Shown one piece after another: positions 8,902 through 17,356 of a stretch of DNA of 41,908 bases (the stretch's first letter is position 1; every line of letters begins with the position of its first letter). This DNA is from Parathalassolituus penaei (lineage in GTDB: Bacteria > Pseudomonadota > Gammaproteobacteria > Pseudomonadales > Oceanobacteraceae). Location: the NCBI RefSeq assembly GCF_026626885.1, contig NZ_JAPNOA010000058.1:1-41908 (forward strand), read 5' to 3'. A program made the position numbers and the translations under genes. The notes under the pieces were generated by a model. The model made no database searches. It saw only the letters and a list, made by a program, of their open reading frames with translations, and was not told where the DNA came from.

Positions 8902-9587
8902 GCAAAGCCGATAGCCAGATCATTTCCTCCGGGGTGGATGAACTGATTGCCCGTTTGCAACAGGACGGTATCGACGCCGGTAAACGTCAGGCCGACGAAC
9001 TGGTGGTGGCAGCACGGGCCGAAGCGGCGCGAATTCTGTCGCAAGCGCGCACGGAGGCAGACGCCGAACGCCAACAGGCACTGGCCGATATCGAACGCGA
9101 ACAGCGGGCGGCTCGTGAATCCCTGCAGATTGCCTTCCGCGATCTGGTGCTGGATATGAAAGCCATGATGGCCAAACGTTTTGCCACCGATGTCGGGCGG
9201 CTGGTGCGGGCAGAAGTGGAGCGTCCGCCCATTCTTGAAAAACTGGTGCTGGCGGCAGCGGCGCGCAAGCTCGAACAGGCGGGCCTGCCAGATCAGGCCG
9301 AGCTGGAAATCCTGCTGCCTGCTACGCCGCCGGGGCTGGATGATATTCGCCGCGCGCCGGAATCGGCTCGCAGCGGTGCGGTGGCTGATCTGGCGTTTGC
9401 CCTGCAGGAAGACATGTTGCGTGAAGGGGTCAGCTTTGCACCGCGCGATGACAACAAGGCCGGTATTCATCTGATCCTGCGTAATGACCAGATTGAAGTG
9501 GATCTCAGCGACCGCGCCATTGCCGACCTGCTGCTGGATTATTTGCAGCCGCGTTTCCGCGCCATTCTCGATGGCATCATCCGATGA
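8898..9587 (+). CDS. ntpE: V/A-type ATPase subunit E (peripheral stalk)
   Basis: 229 residues. The N-terminal ~100 residues form an Ala/Glu/Arg/Gln-rich coiled coil (ADELVVAARAEAARILSQAR), and a globular C-terminal domain follows, as in subunit E of V/A ATPases. E normally pairs with G/H to hold the head still against the rotor; no G/H gene is seen nearby. The ATG overlaps the stop of K (ATGA). The identification rests on the coiled-coil architecture, length and operon position more than on a short unique motif. Confidence 0.85.
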   Translation: MSKADSQIISSGVDELIARLQQDGIDAGKRQADELVVAARAEAARILSQARTEADAERQQALADIEREQRAARESLQIAFRDLVLDMKAMMAKRFATDVGRLVRAEVERPPILEKLVLAAAARKLEQAGLPDQAELEILLPATPPGLDDIRRAPESARSGAVADLAFALQEDMLREGVSFAPRDDNKAGIHLILRNDQIEVDLSDRAIADLLLDYLQPRFRAILDGIIR

Positions 9588-10300
9588 TGAATCACAGCGA
9601 CGAGGCCATTGCTCTGCTGACCAGCCTGCCGCGCCATCAGGGCTTGCTGGAATCGGCGCGCACGCCTATATCGCGGTTGCGTCTGGAGCGGCGGTTACAG
9701 GTGCTGCCAGAGGATGTACAACGCCTGATTGGCGAGATGGAAGCGGTGCTGCACTGGGGCGCATTGGCGGTAGAAACCAATAACCAGCGGCTGGTGTTGC
9801 GCCAGCAACATCTGCTGGAGCAGCTGGCTCTGCCCGATGACGGTTATCCCGGCAGTCGTTCCTTGCGGGCGCTGGTGGCTGGTGTGCTCGACTATCGCAC
9901 GCTGTTTGCCGCGCTGGCGGCCCGTGAAAACGGCCAATCGCAAGCGCCAGTCGGGGAGTGGACCTGCAGTCGTTATCGCCTGCAGATCGAACGCAACTGG
10001 CAGGAGCCGCATTTTCATCTGGAACGGGCGTTTCCCTGGCTGCCGGAGGTTCTGCAGCTGATGCACCAGCAGCAACCCTGGCTGGTGGAAAAACGCCTGC
10101 TGCAGTTGTGCTGGCAATTTACCGGGCGCTTTCATCGAGAAGGTGATTACAGCCTGTGTGCGGTGATGTTGTACGTGTTGCGCTGGGACATGATTGATCG
10201 CTGGACCCGTTACAACAGCAGCGATGCGCGTCAGCGTTTTCAGGAATTGTGCCGGTTGGGCCGGCAAACAGCGATGACCTCCCGAGGAGATGCCGCATGA
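9584..10300 (+). CDS. DUF2764-like V-ATPase operon protein (possible C-subunit stand-in)
   Basis: 238 residues, mostly helical by composition. The C-terminal part (YSLCAVMLYVLRWDMIDRW, then RYNSSDARQRF) resembles the end of the DUF2764 family as I recall it. Those proteins occupy the slot between E and A in V-type ATPase operons of Chlamydiae and Bacteroidetes, exactly the position here. Because these operons lack a recognisable C (d) subunit, DUF2764 is a candidate for the rotor-to-ring adaptor. That role is inference. The start overlaps the E stop, with ATG at 9584 or 9587. Its own stop overlaps the ATG of subunit A, so it is embedded in the coupled operon. Confidence 0.72.
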   Translation: MMNHSDEAIALLTSLPRHQGLLESARTPISRLRLERRLQVLPEDVQRLIGEMEAVLHWGALAVETNNQRLVLRQQHLLEQLALPDDGYPGSRSLRALVAGVLDYRTLFAALAARENGQSQAPVGEWTCSRYRLQIERNWQEPHFHLERAFPWLPEVLQLMHQQQPWLVEKRLLQLCWQFTGRFHREGDYSLCAVMLYVLRWDMIDRWTRYNSSDARQRFQELCRLGRQTAMTSRGDAA

Positions 10301-12192
10301 GTCTGAACGGCAATACCCCATCAGCCCGTATTGTGGCGGTGCAGGACGATCTGGTCACCATCGAAAGCCTTGTGGATGCCAACGGTGACTACCAGCCCCT
10401 GATCAAGAACGAAGTGATTTATATCCTGCCGTCGCGGCTGGCGGCGGATGGACGTCAGGAATGGCTCAAGGCCGAAATTCTGCGGATACGCGGCATTCGC
10501 GCCGATGCCCAGGTGTACGAAAGCACCACCGGTGTTGGTGTGGGTGATCTGGTGGTGCAAAGCGGCCAGCAGCTGTCGGCAGAACTGGGGCCGGGCTTGC
10601 TGGGAATGGTATACGACGGCTTGCAGAATCCGCTGGAAACCCTGGCCGCCCAATATGGCACTTTCCTGCCGCGTGGTGTCGACGTTGCTGCACTCGACCG
10701 AGAACGTCAGTGGTCATTCAAGCCGCTGATTCGTGCCGGTGATGAAGTGACGGCTGGAGATGCCGCTGGCAGCGTTGCCGAAGGACGTTTCCAGCATCCG
10801 ATTATGGTGCCGTTCGACTGGCCGGGACGCTGGCGGGTGGAGTGGATTCTGGAAGGCAGTTACCGCCTGGATGATCCGGTGGCACGCTTGCAACGCTGTG
10901 ATGGCGGCCGCGCTGAAAGTCGGCCGTTATCCATGAAACAACGCTGGCCAATTCGGCAGTCGTTGTCACAGGCGCTGGTGCGTCTGGGCAAAGCCCAGCG
11001 TGAATACCCACAAACACCGCTGACCACCACCATTCGCCTGATAGACACGTTTTTCCCGATTGCCCGTGGTGGCACCGGTTGTATTCCGGGGCCGTTTGGC
11101 GCGGGTAAAACGGTATTGCAGGGACTGATCTCACGCTATTCCAACGTCGACATCGTGATTGTGGTGGCCTGTGGTGAACGTGCCGGTGAGGTGGTGGAAA
11201 CCATTCAGGAATTCCCTAATCTGGCTGATCCGAAAACCGGCGGCACCCTGATGGATCGCACCATTATTCTCTGTAACACCTCGTCGATGCCGGTTGCCGC
11301 GCGCGAAGCGTCGATCTACACCGGGATTACGCTGGGCGAGTATTATCAGTCGATGGGCTATGACGTGTTGCTGATTGCCGACTCCACCTCGCGTTGGGCG
11401 CAGGCCATGCGGGAAACCTCTGGACGGCTGGAGGAAATTCCCGGTGAAGATGCTTTTCCGGCCTATCTCGACTCGTCTATTCGCAACCTCTATGAACGCG
11501 CTGGAGTACTCAGCCGTAACCAGGGTGGCAAATCCCAACAGGGGTCATTAACCCTGATTGGTACGGTATCGCCTGCTGGTGGCAACTTCGAGGAGCCGGT
11601 GACCCAGTCGACCCTGGGTACGGTGAAAACCTTTCTGGGGTTGTCGGCCGAACGGGCTTATCGGCGCTTTTATCCGTCGGTAGACCCGTTGTTGTCATGG
11701 TCGCGTTACCACGCCCAGTTGCAGCCCTGGTACAACGAACACATTGGCAAAGGCTGGAGCGCGCGGGTGGAAGCACGGCTGGCCGATTTGCATCGGGGCG
11801 ACGATATCAGCCGCATGATGCAGGTAACGGGCGAAGAGGGGATTACCGAAGAGGATTTTATTCTCTACCAGAAAGCCCTGCTGCTCGACATGGTGTATCT
11901 GCAACAGGATGCCTACGATGCCGTCGATGTGTCGGTGCCAATGGCACGGCAACTGCGCCAGTTTGAACTGGTCGAACGGGTGTTCAAATCGGAGCCGTTA
12001 CTGACCGCTGAGGGGGATCATGAGCGCAAACAGGAGATCCGCCAGTATTACACGCGCCTGACCGGACTGATCAAAAACCTCAACTACGCAGCCGATCAGA
12101 GCGGTGATTACCGGAGTTTGCTGGCCAGTGTTGAAACACTGCTGGAAGCCACGCCCGATGCGGTTTCCGTTCCTGCGGAACCTGTTAAATAA
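10297..12192 (+). CDS. ntpA: V/A-type ATPase subunit A (catalytic)
   Basis: 631 residues. Subunit A hydrolyses or makes ATP in the rotary head. The Walker A loop GPFGAGKT is at 265-272, and the catalytic glutamate is in CGERAGE (E294). The 'non-homologous region' that marks A subunits, absent from F-type beta, lies between the N-terminal barrel and the P-loop, with VPFDWPGRWRVEWI. Further family blocks are ADSTSRWAQAMRE, EIPGEDAFPAYL and SPAGGNFEEPVTQSTL. ATG 10297 is preceded by GAGGAG and overlaps the upstream stop (ATGA). It is the last gene of the operon, whereas in most bacterial V-type operons A directly precedes B. Confidence 0.96.
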   Translation: MSLNGNTPSARIVAVQDDLVTIESLVDANGDYQPLIKNEVIYILPSRLAADGRQEWLKAEILRIRGIRADAQVYESTTGVGVGDLVVQSGQQLSAELGPGLLGMVYDGLQNPLETLAAQYGTFLPRGVDVAALDRERQWSFKPLIRAGDEVTAGDAAGSVAEGRFQHPIMVPFDWPGRWRVEWILEGSYRLDDPVARLQRCDGGRAESRPLSMKQRWPIRQSLSQALVRLGKAQREYPQTPLTTTIRLIDTFFPIARGGTGCIPGPFGAGKTVLQGLISRYSNVDIVIVVACGERAGEVVETIQEFPNLADPKTGGTLMDRTIILCNTSSMPVAAREASIYTGITLGEYYQSMGYDVLLIADSTSRWAQAMRETSGRLEEIPGEDAFPAYLDSSIRNLYERAGVLSRNQGGKSQQGSLTLIGTVSPAGGNFEEPVTQSTLGTVKTFLGLSAERAYRRFYPSVDPLLSWSRYHAQLQPWYNEHIGKGWSARVEARLADLHRGDDISRMMQVTGEEGITEEDFILYQKALLLDMVYLQQDAYDAVDVSVPMARQLRQFELVERVFKSEPLLTAEGDHERKQEIRQYYTRLTGLIKNLNYAADQSGDYRSLLASVETLLEATPDAVSVPAEPVK

Positions 12193-12298
12193 TTTTACAA
12201 AACAAAGGGATTAAAGTAACAAAATTACCAACAAATCTTGCGAAACAGGTTCCCTCGTCTAGCGTTAAATGACAGGAATCGACTCTCAGGATTTGTTT

Positions 12299-12694
12299 AT
12301 GTCTCAATTGTGTCTGGTCGCTGATGACAGTTTGTATGCTCGTATGATGCTGAAAAATGCCGTCAGCGAGTCCATGCCTGAAGCGATGTTTCAGGAAGCC
12401 AGTTCTGGCCGCCAGGCGCTGGAGTTGGCAGCTGCTGAACAGTACCGCTTTGATTGGTATTTGCTGGATGTCAATATGGCCCCACCGGATGGCTTGGCCA
12501 CTGCTCGTAGCCTGGTGCAGGCCGGAGTACCGATTGGCCGTATCGCACTGGTTACCGGTAACCGTTCATCTCACCTGATAGAAGATGCTGACCTGATGGG
12601 CATCTGCCTCATCAACAAGGCGGTCAGCCCCGACGATGTGCCCGGTTTTGTCGGACGCCTCAGCAATTTTTTCGCTGGTCAGACAGCAGAGTAA
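12299..12694 (+). CDS. Stand-alone response regulator receiver domain
   Basis: 131 residues comprising one CheY-like receiver and no output domain. The acidic pocket is D9/D10, the phospho-acceptor is D57 in YLLDVNM, the switch Thr is T86 in VTGN, and the conserved Lys is K107. ATG 12299 is chosen because AGGA precedes it by seven bases; an in-frame ATG at 12269 is possible. It is followed after 10 bases by a CheC-like gene and then a GGDEF-EAL gene on the same strand. It probably relays phosphorylation within that cassette; its kinase is not in the window. The 106-bp spacer before it is AT-rich and probably holds the promoter, but no clear boxes were found. Confidence 0.9.
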   Translation: MSQLCLVADDSLYARMMLKNAVSESMPEAMFQEASSGRQALELAAAEQYRFDWYLLDVNMAPPDGLATARSLVQAGVPIGRIALVTGNRSSHLIEDADLMGICLINKAVSPDDVPGFVGRLSNFFAGQTAE

Positions 12695-12704
12695 GAGGTG
12701 GCGG

Positions 12705-13331
12705 ATGAATGCACAGGCAGAAGCCATATCACTGGATGTACTGGCAGAATCCCTCAATCTTGGATTAGGTCACGTGATTGATGAGTTGTCGGAAATTTCC
12801 AGCAGCCGGATTGAATTGCATGTCCCGGAAGTGAGCATGGTGCCACGCGCAGATGCATTGGTATTTACCGAACGTATGCGTGATGCTGGCAAGGCCATTT
12901 TTGTGCAGCAGCGCTTCAGTGGCGACATTTCGGGTGAGGCCCTGCTGTTCTTCAGTGAACAGGAAAGTCTTAATCTGCTGAATGGTTTACTGGGCGATCC
13001 TGAAGATTGTCTGGTGGAGTTTGCGGCTACCGAAGAGGAAATGCTGCTCGACCTCACCAATGTGGCTGTGTCAGGGGTGATTTATGCACTGTCGAGTTTA
13101 TTGGGGCTACGCATTAATACTGAGCTTCCTCATTGTGAATACGGCTACTTCAACGATCTGCGTGATAGTGCGACCCTGATTGGAGAACTTGATGACATGG
13201 TGCTGTTTTTGACCATCAGCTTTACTGTGGTGAGTAAAAACTCTCGTGCCCAGCTCATGTTTTTCCAGCCACGGGATACCCTTACCCGGCTGTTTGATCA
13301 CATCCGGACGCGTCTGAATATTCATATATGA
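12705..13331 (+). CDS. CheC-like phosphatase family protein
   Basis: 208 residues. CheC/CheX/FliY proteins dephosphorylate CheY-type receivers using an E-x2-N motif. Here the first motif is ESLNLG (E15, N18). The second is DLTNVAVSGVIYALS, with Asp116 in place of Glu and N119 kept, so the second centre may be weak. ATG 12705 follows GAGGTGG; the reading frame is open further upstream, but that extension overlaps the receiver gene. The receiver gene next door is the obvious candidate substrate (inference from adjacency). There is no membrane segment. It could be called CheX-like instead; the family assignment is by motif only. Confidence 0.72.
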   Translation: MNAQAEAISLDVLAESLNLGLGHVIDELSEISSSRIELHVPEVSMVPRADALVFTERMRDAGKAIFVQQRFSGDISGEALLFFSEQESLNLLNGLLGDPEDCLVEFAATEEEMLLDLTNVAVSGVIYALSSLLGLRINTELPHCEYGYFNDLRDSATLIGELDDMVLFLTISFTVVSKNSRAQLMFFQPRDTLTRLFDHIRTRLNIHI

Positions 13332-13338
13332 CAGTCCC

Positions 13339-15498
13339 ATGAATATGGTTAACAGCTTATATTGCCAGATCATAAACCTGATAGATGCAGGTATTGTGGT
13401 ACTCGCACCTGGCGGCAGAGTTGTGCTCTGGAACCAGTGGATGGAACGCTGTTCCGGTATTGCTGAGGCGTCGGCGATGGATCAGGTTCTGGAAGATCTG
13501 TTTCCGGAAATCCGCAACAGCCGTATCAGCCGTGGCATTCACAAGGCGCTGCAGATGAATAGCCCATCGGTATTATCATCCCGCCTGCTGGACGCCAGTT
13601 TCCCTCTACATCGACGTCTGATTACCGGTCTGCGCAAGTCAGAACGGATGGTACAGTCCATTCTGATCAAACCCTTTGAGTCGGATGACGACGCCCGTTT
13701 TTGCGTGATTTCGATTTTTGATATCAGCTCATCGGACATGCGTGAGAGAGCATTGCGCACGCAGTCCAACATGCTGTCGCAGCTGGTGCAGGACCTGCAG
13801 CAAAAAGATCACGAACTGGTTTCCCTGTTTGCCAATACCCAAAACGGTATTCTGATTTTTGACCGTTCCGGTCTGGTGCTCAAGGCCAACCCGGCGGCGG
13901 CGCGTATTTTCCGCCAGCTGCCACACAAGCTGTTGCAGCGCCCGATCTGGAGTCTGGTTCGTGAAATCGGCAGAGATTACTTCGGGGCTGAACATTCGGA
14001 CGATGATATCGAACGCCTGTTACCCACAACCGATGATGAACGTGAAATGACCGGTTTGCTGGAGGATGACAACACGGTGCCACTGTCGGTAACCGCCAAC
14101 AGTATTCCTTTTGCCGATCGTCCTCGGCGTTTTTTTGTGTTCGTGAGGGACATTACCGAAAAGAAGCGGGCGGAAGCGCAGTTGTATCATATTGCCCGCT
14201 TTGATGGTTTGACCGGGCTTTGTAACCGATATTCGTTTCTGGAGATTCTGGGGCGAGAAATTCGTACTCACAGTCGCCAGCACTGGAATCTGTCGGTGTT
14301 TTTTATCGACCTTGACCGCTTCAAAAGTGTGAACGACAAGCTGGGCCATGAAGCCGGTGACCAGTTACTGAATCAGGTTGCCCAGCGCCTGACGGCCTGC
14401 TGTCGCGACAGTGATACGGTGGCACGTTGGTCCGGCGACGAGTTTGTGTTGTTGCTGCCGCAGCAAAATCACCAGCGTTCCGCGATTACGGTGGCGGAAA
14501 AAATACTGGCGACAATCTCTCGTCCTTTTATGCTGATGGGGCAGGAGGTCTACATCAACTGTAGTATTGGTATTGCCCAGTTTCCGGATGACGGGGGGGA
14601 TGCCGAACGCCTGATTTTCTGTGCTGATCAGGCCATGTATCAGGCCAAGGAAGACGGCAAGGGCCTGTTCCGTTTCTTTACTGCAGAAATGAACGAACGC
14701 ACGTTGCAGCGTTTGAAAATCGAAAGCGAGCTGCGCACGGCGTTGCGGGAAAACCAGTTTGAGCTGTTTTATCAACCACAGGTGGATGTCACGACTGGGC
14801 ACATGGTCGGAGTTGAAGCCCTGATTCGCTGGAATCATCCAGAACGTGGGCTGGTATTTCCCGACGCGTTTATCAGCATCGCTGAGGAATGTGGGTTGAT
14901 TGCCCCTATTGGTGCCTGGGTAATGACTCAGGCATTTGAGACGGCTTCACGCTGGTACAAGCGTGAGGGAAATCCGCTCACCATGTCGATCAACATCTCT
15001 CCGCGCCAGTTTATCGATGAATCACTGGTGTTCACCGTTAGCAAACTGATCAATTCTGTTGGTTTTCCCGCTGATCGAATTGTATTGGAAATTACCGAAG
15101 GCCATTTGATGGGCAGCGGCCACGACACGCTGGCGGCGTTACGTTCACTGAAGTTGCTGGGGGTACGTATTGCCATTGACGATTTTGGTACCGGTTATTC
15201 ATCCCTGGCGTATTTACGCCATTTGCCGGTAGACATCATCAAGATTGATCGTCAGTTCCTGAACGGCGCTGCCACCAATCCGATTGATGCCAACATTGTT
15301 TCCGCGATTATTGATCTGTCCCATGCGCTGAATCTGGAAGTTCTGGCGGAAGGTATTGAGCATCTTTCGCAAATGGAGCTGTTGCGCCTCAAGGGTTGTG
15401 ATCAGGCTCAGGGGTATCTGATTGGTAAACCCATGGCTTTGCCAGATCTGTTATGTTGGTATCAGACGTTTTTCAAAAATGACATTGGCATGAAATGA
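13339..15498 (+). CDS. PAS-PAS-GGDEF-EAL cyclic-di-GMP enzyme
   Basis: 719 residues, cytoplasmic with no membrane helices. A PAS-like domain spans about 13-125 and a second about 160-275. The GGDEF domain is about 285-450 and the EAL domain about 460-715. The cyclase motif is SGDEF (365-369), a first-position variant of GGDEF, with an RxxD I-site (RDSD) five residues before it. The phosphodiesterase motif EALIR (493-497) and the loop DDFGTGYSSLAYL are intact. Phosphodiesterase activity is therefore the safer prediction; the cyclase half may be active or only regulatory. It starts seven bases after the CheC-like gene, so the three genes form one operon linking a phosphorelay to c-di-GMP turnover. 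Confidence 0.92.
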   Translation: MNMVNSLYCQIINLIDAGIVVLAPGGRVVLWNQWMERCSGIAEASAMDQVLEDLFPEIRNSRISRGIHKALQMNSPSVLSSRLLDASFPLHRRLITGLRKSERMVQSILIKPFESDDDARFCVISIFDISSSDMRERALRTQSNMLSQLVQDLQQKDHELVSLFANTQNGILIFDRSGLVLKANPAAARIFRQLPHKLLQRPIWSLVREIGRDYFGAEHSDDDIERLLPTTDDEREMTGLLEDDNTVPLSVTANSIPFADRPRRFFVFVRDITEKKRAEAQLYHIARFDGLTGLCNRYSFLEILGREIRTHSRQHWNLSVFFIDLDRFKSVNDKLGHEAGDQLLNQVAQRLTACCRDSDTVARWSGDEFVLLLPQQNHQRSAITVAEKILATISRPFMLMGQEVYINCSIGIAQFPDDGGDAERLIFCADQAMYQAKEDGKGLFRFFTAEMNERTLQRLKIESELRTALRENQFELFYQPQVDVTTGHMVGVEALIRWNHPERGLVFPDAFISIAEECGLIAPIGAWVMTQAFETASRWYKREGNPLTMSINISPRQFIDESLVFTVSKLINSVGFPADRIVLEITEGHLMGSGHDTLAALRSLKLLGVRIAIDDFGTGYSSLAYLRHLPVDIIKIDRQFLNGAATNPIDANIVSAIIDLSHALNLEVLAEGIEHLSQMELLRLKGCDQAQGYLIGKPMALPDLLCWYQTFFKNDIGMK

Positions 15499-15530
15499 TA
15501 CAAGTAGTATCAATCGGTTCCGGTATTGAT
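15496..15530. repeat. Overlapping inverted repeats at the end of the GGDEF-EAL gene
   Basis: TGATAC/GTATCA (15496-15512) starts on the stop codon, and ATCAAT/ATTGAT (15509-15530) overlaps it. No T-run follows either repeat. They could be a weak terminator or an operator. Confidence 0.3.
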
Positions 15531-15895
15531 ATGAATATGCCGTTTTCAGGTTTTAAAGCTCATTTCCTGACCAGTTCGATAAACATATGACATTATGATG
15601 GCAATAATCGTTGTCAACATTGACAAACTGGACAATCATGTTTATGCACTGAACTGGTGCGAATATATGCCCGTAATTTCACTACCTGCTTTTTATTGGG
15701 GCGATGATTTGTCACCATCGTCGCCAATATTGATCTGTACTGCGCCTGTGCTGGAGTTGGCCCCGTACGTGCTTGCACAAGTATGGGGAGAGTGGTTTAC
15801 TCTTTCCGACCTAAATGCAGTAAAAATGGTGGGCTCCGGCCGCCGGCCGGGCTGGTCATTACTTATAAGCCTGAAGGCAGATCTCAGGGAGCAGT
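15531..15895 (+). other. Gene-free leader upstream of the ATP-grasp operon
   Basis: About 365 bp without a convincing gene. An open frame at 15595-15930 runs into the ATP-grasp start and has no ribosome site or recognisable family. A CCGGC-rich stretch lies near 15838-15850. AGGGAG just before 15896 is the ribosome site of the ATP-grasp gene. The region presumably carries the promoter of the 15896-21774 operon, but no confident -35/-10 pair was identified. Confidence 0.4.
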
Positions 15896-17356
15896 ATGTC
15901 TATCGAGTGGAAGGATTATGCACCGGGTGAGTTCTACGACGAACTTATCAGTAGTCCCGGATGCGCGCGCGAACCCGCAGAACAATTGATCGAATATCTG
16001 CAGACCCTGTCTGATGAAGATATCAATTCGAGAAAAATTGCTGCTGAATCCACTATCAAGGAAATGGGGGTGTCATTCACGGTATATACCGAGGGTGGCA
16101 ATATTGACCGGGCATGGCCGTTCGACATCCTGCCGCGGGTTATTTCCAAAACCCAGTGGGATAAAACCGCCGCCGGTCTGAAGCAACGCCTGAAAGCCCT
16201 GAACATGTTCATTGATGACCTTTATCACGAGCAGAAGGTCCTCAAGGATGGCATCGTTCCCGAATTCGTTCTGAAACAGTCCGTCAACTACCGCAAGGAA
16301 TGTGAAGGCGTAAGCCCACGTTTCGGTGTCTGGGCCCACGTCTGTGGTACCGACCTGGTACGCGACAAGGATGGCCAATTTTATGTACTGGAAGATAACC
16401 TGCGGGTCCCTTCCGGTGTCTCCTACATGCTGGAAAACCGCTCGATCATGAAGCGTGTTATTCCGGAAGTGTTTGAGAAAGTAAACATTGCCCCAGTGGG
16501 CGATTACCCTGAAAACCTGTTCGATACCCTGGCCGCGCTGTCACCTCGTGACGTCGAAAAGCCGGTGGTTGTGGTGCTGACTCCGGGTATCTTCAACTCT
16601 GCCTATTTTGAACACGCTTTCCTGGCACAGCGCATGGGTGCTGAACTGGTAGAAGGCAGTGATCTGGTGGTGCTGGAAGACAACTGCGTCTACATGAAGA
16701 CCATCGCTGGTCTGGAACGTGTGGACGTGATCTACCGTCGTATCGACGATATGTTCCTCGACCCTGAAGTATTCCATCCGGAATCCGTGTTGGGTGTTCG
16801 TGGCCTGATGCGTGCATGGCGTGCCGGTAACGTGGCTCTGGCCAACGCTCCGGGTGCCGGTGTGGCGGACGACAAGGTGGTATATGCCTTTGTGCCGGAC
16901 ATCATCCGTTATTACCTCGACGAAGAACCGCTGATTCCGAATGTTGAAACCTTCCTGTGTTACGACGACAAGCAGCGTGAATACGTACTGGCCAACCTCG
17001 ACAAGCTGGTTGTAAAACCGGCCAACGAATCGGGCGGCTACGGCATGCTGGTGGGGCCACATTCGACCAAGAAAGATCGTGAAACCTTCGCTGAGCTGAT
17101 CAAGGCCAATCCGCGCAACTACATCGCCCAGCCAACGCTGGCGTTGTCCACGGCGCCAACCATTGTTGGCAAGAACAAGGTGGAACCTCGTCACCTCGAC
17201 CTGCGTCCGTTTGTGCTGCAGTCGCGTGACAGTTACGTCACCACTGGCGGTCTGACCCGTGTGGCCATGAAAAAAGGCTCACTGGTGGTTAACTCCTCTC
17301 AGGGCGGTGGCAGTAAGGACACCTGGATTGTGGATACCGGAACAGGAATTGAATAA
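15896..17356 (+). CDS. Circularly permuted ATP-grasp ligase-type protein
   Basis: 486 residues of the circularly permuted ATP-grasp family (formerly DUF404/DUF407). These proteins are predicted to form amide or peptide-like bonds using ATP. Blocks seen are the N-terminal PFDILPRVISKTQW, FYVLEDNLRVPSGVSYMLENR, VVVLTPGIFNSAYFEHAFLA, YRRIDDMFLDPEVF and the C-terminal VVKPANESGGYGMLVG plus GGGSKDTWIV. The substrate is unknown. AGGGAG precedes ATG 15896. Its stop overlaps the next start (TAATG), coupling it to the alpha-E gene. Iyer and co-workers (2009) grouped such genes with alpha-E and transglutaminase proteins as a predicted peptide-synthesis or modification system. Confidence 0.93.
   Translation: MSIEWKDYAPGEFYDELISSPGCAREPAEQLIEYLQTLSDEDINSRKIAAESTIKEMGVSFTVYTEGGNIDRAWPFDILPRVISKTQWDKTAAGLKQRLKALNMFIDDLYHEQKVLKDGIVPEFVLKQSVNYRKECEGVSPRFGVWAHVCGTDLVRDKDGQFYVLEDNLRVPSGVSYMLENRSIMKRVIPEVFEKVNIAPVGDYPENLFDTLAALSPRDVEKPVVVVLTPGIFNSAYFEHAFLAQRMGAELVEGSDLVVLEDNCVYMKTIAGLERVDVIYRRIDDMFLDPEVFHPESVLGVRGLMRAWRAGNVALANAPGAGVADDKVVYAFVPDIIRYYLDEEPLIPNVETFLCYDDKQREYVLANLDKLVVKPANESGGYGMLVGPHSTKKDRETFAELIKANPRNYIAQPTLALSTAPTIVGKNKVEPRHLDLRPFVLQSRDSYVTTGGLTRVAMKKGSLVVNSSQGGGSKDTWIVDTGTGIE

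Noticed and set aside
4694-12192. N-ATPase or F-type ATPase operon
   Set aside because: Subunits A, B, D, E, I and K carry V/A-type hallmarks (non-homologous region in A, degenerate P-loop in B, four-helix K). F-type genes such as gamma, delta and epsilon are absent.
15595-15930. Plus-strand open frame of 111 codons upstream of the ATP-grasp gene
   Set aside because: There is no ribosome site, it overlaps the start of the real gene in another frame, and no motif was recognised.
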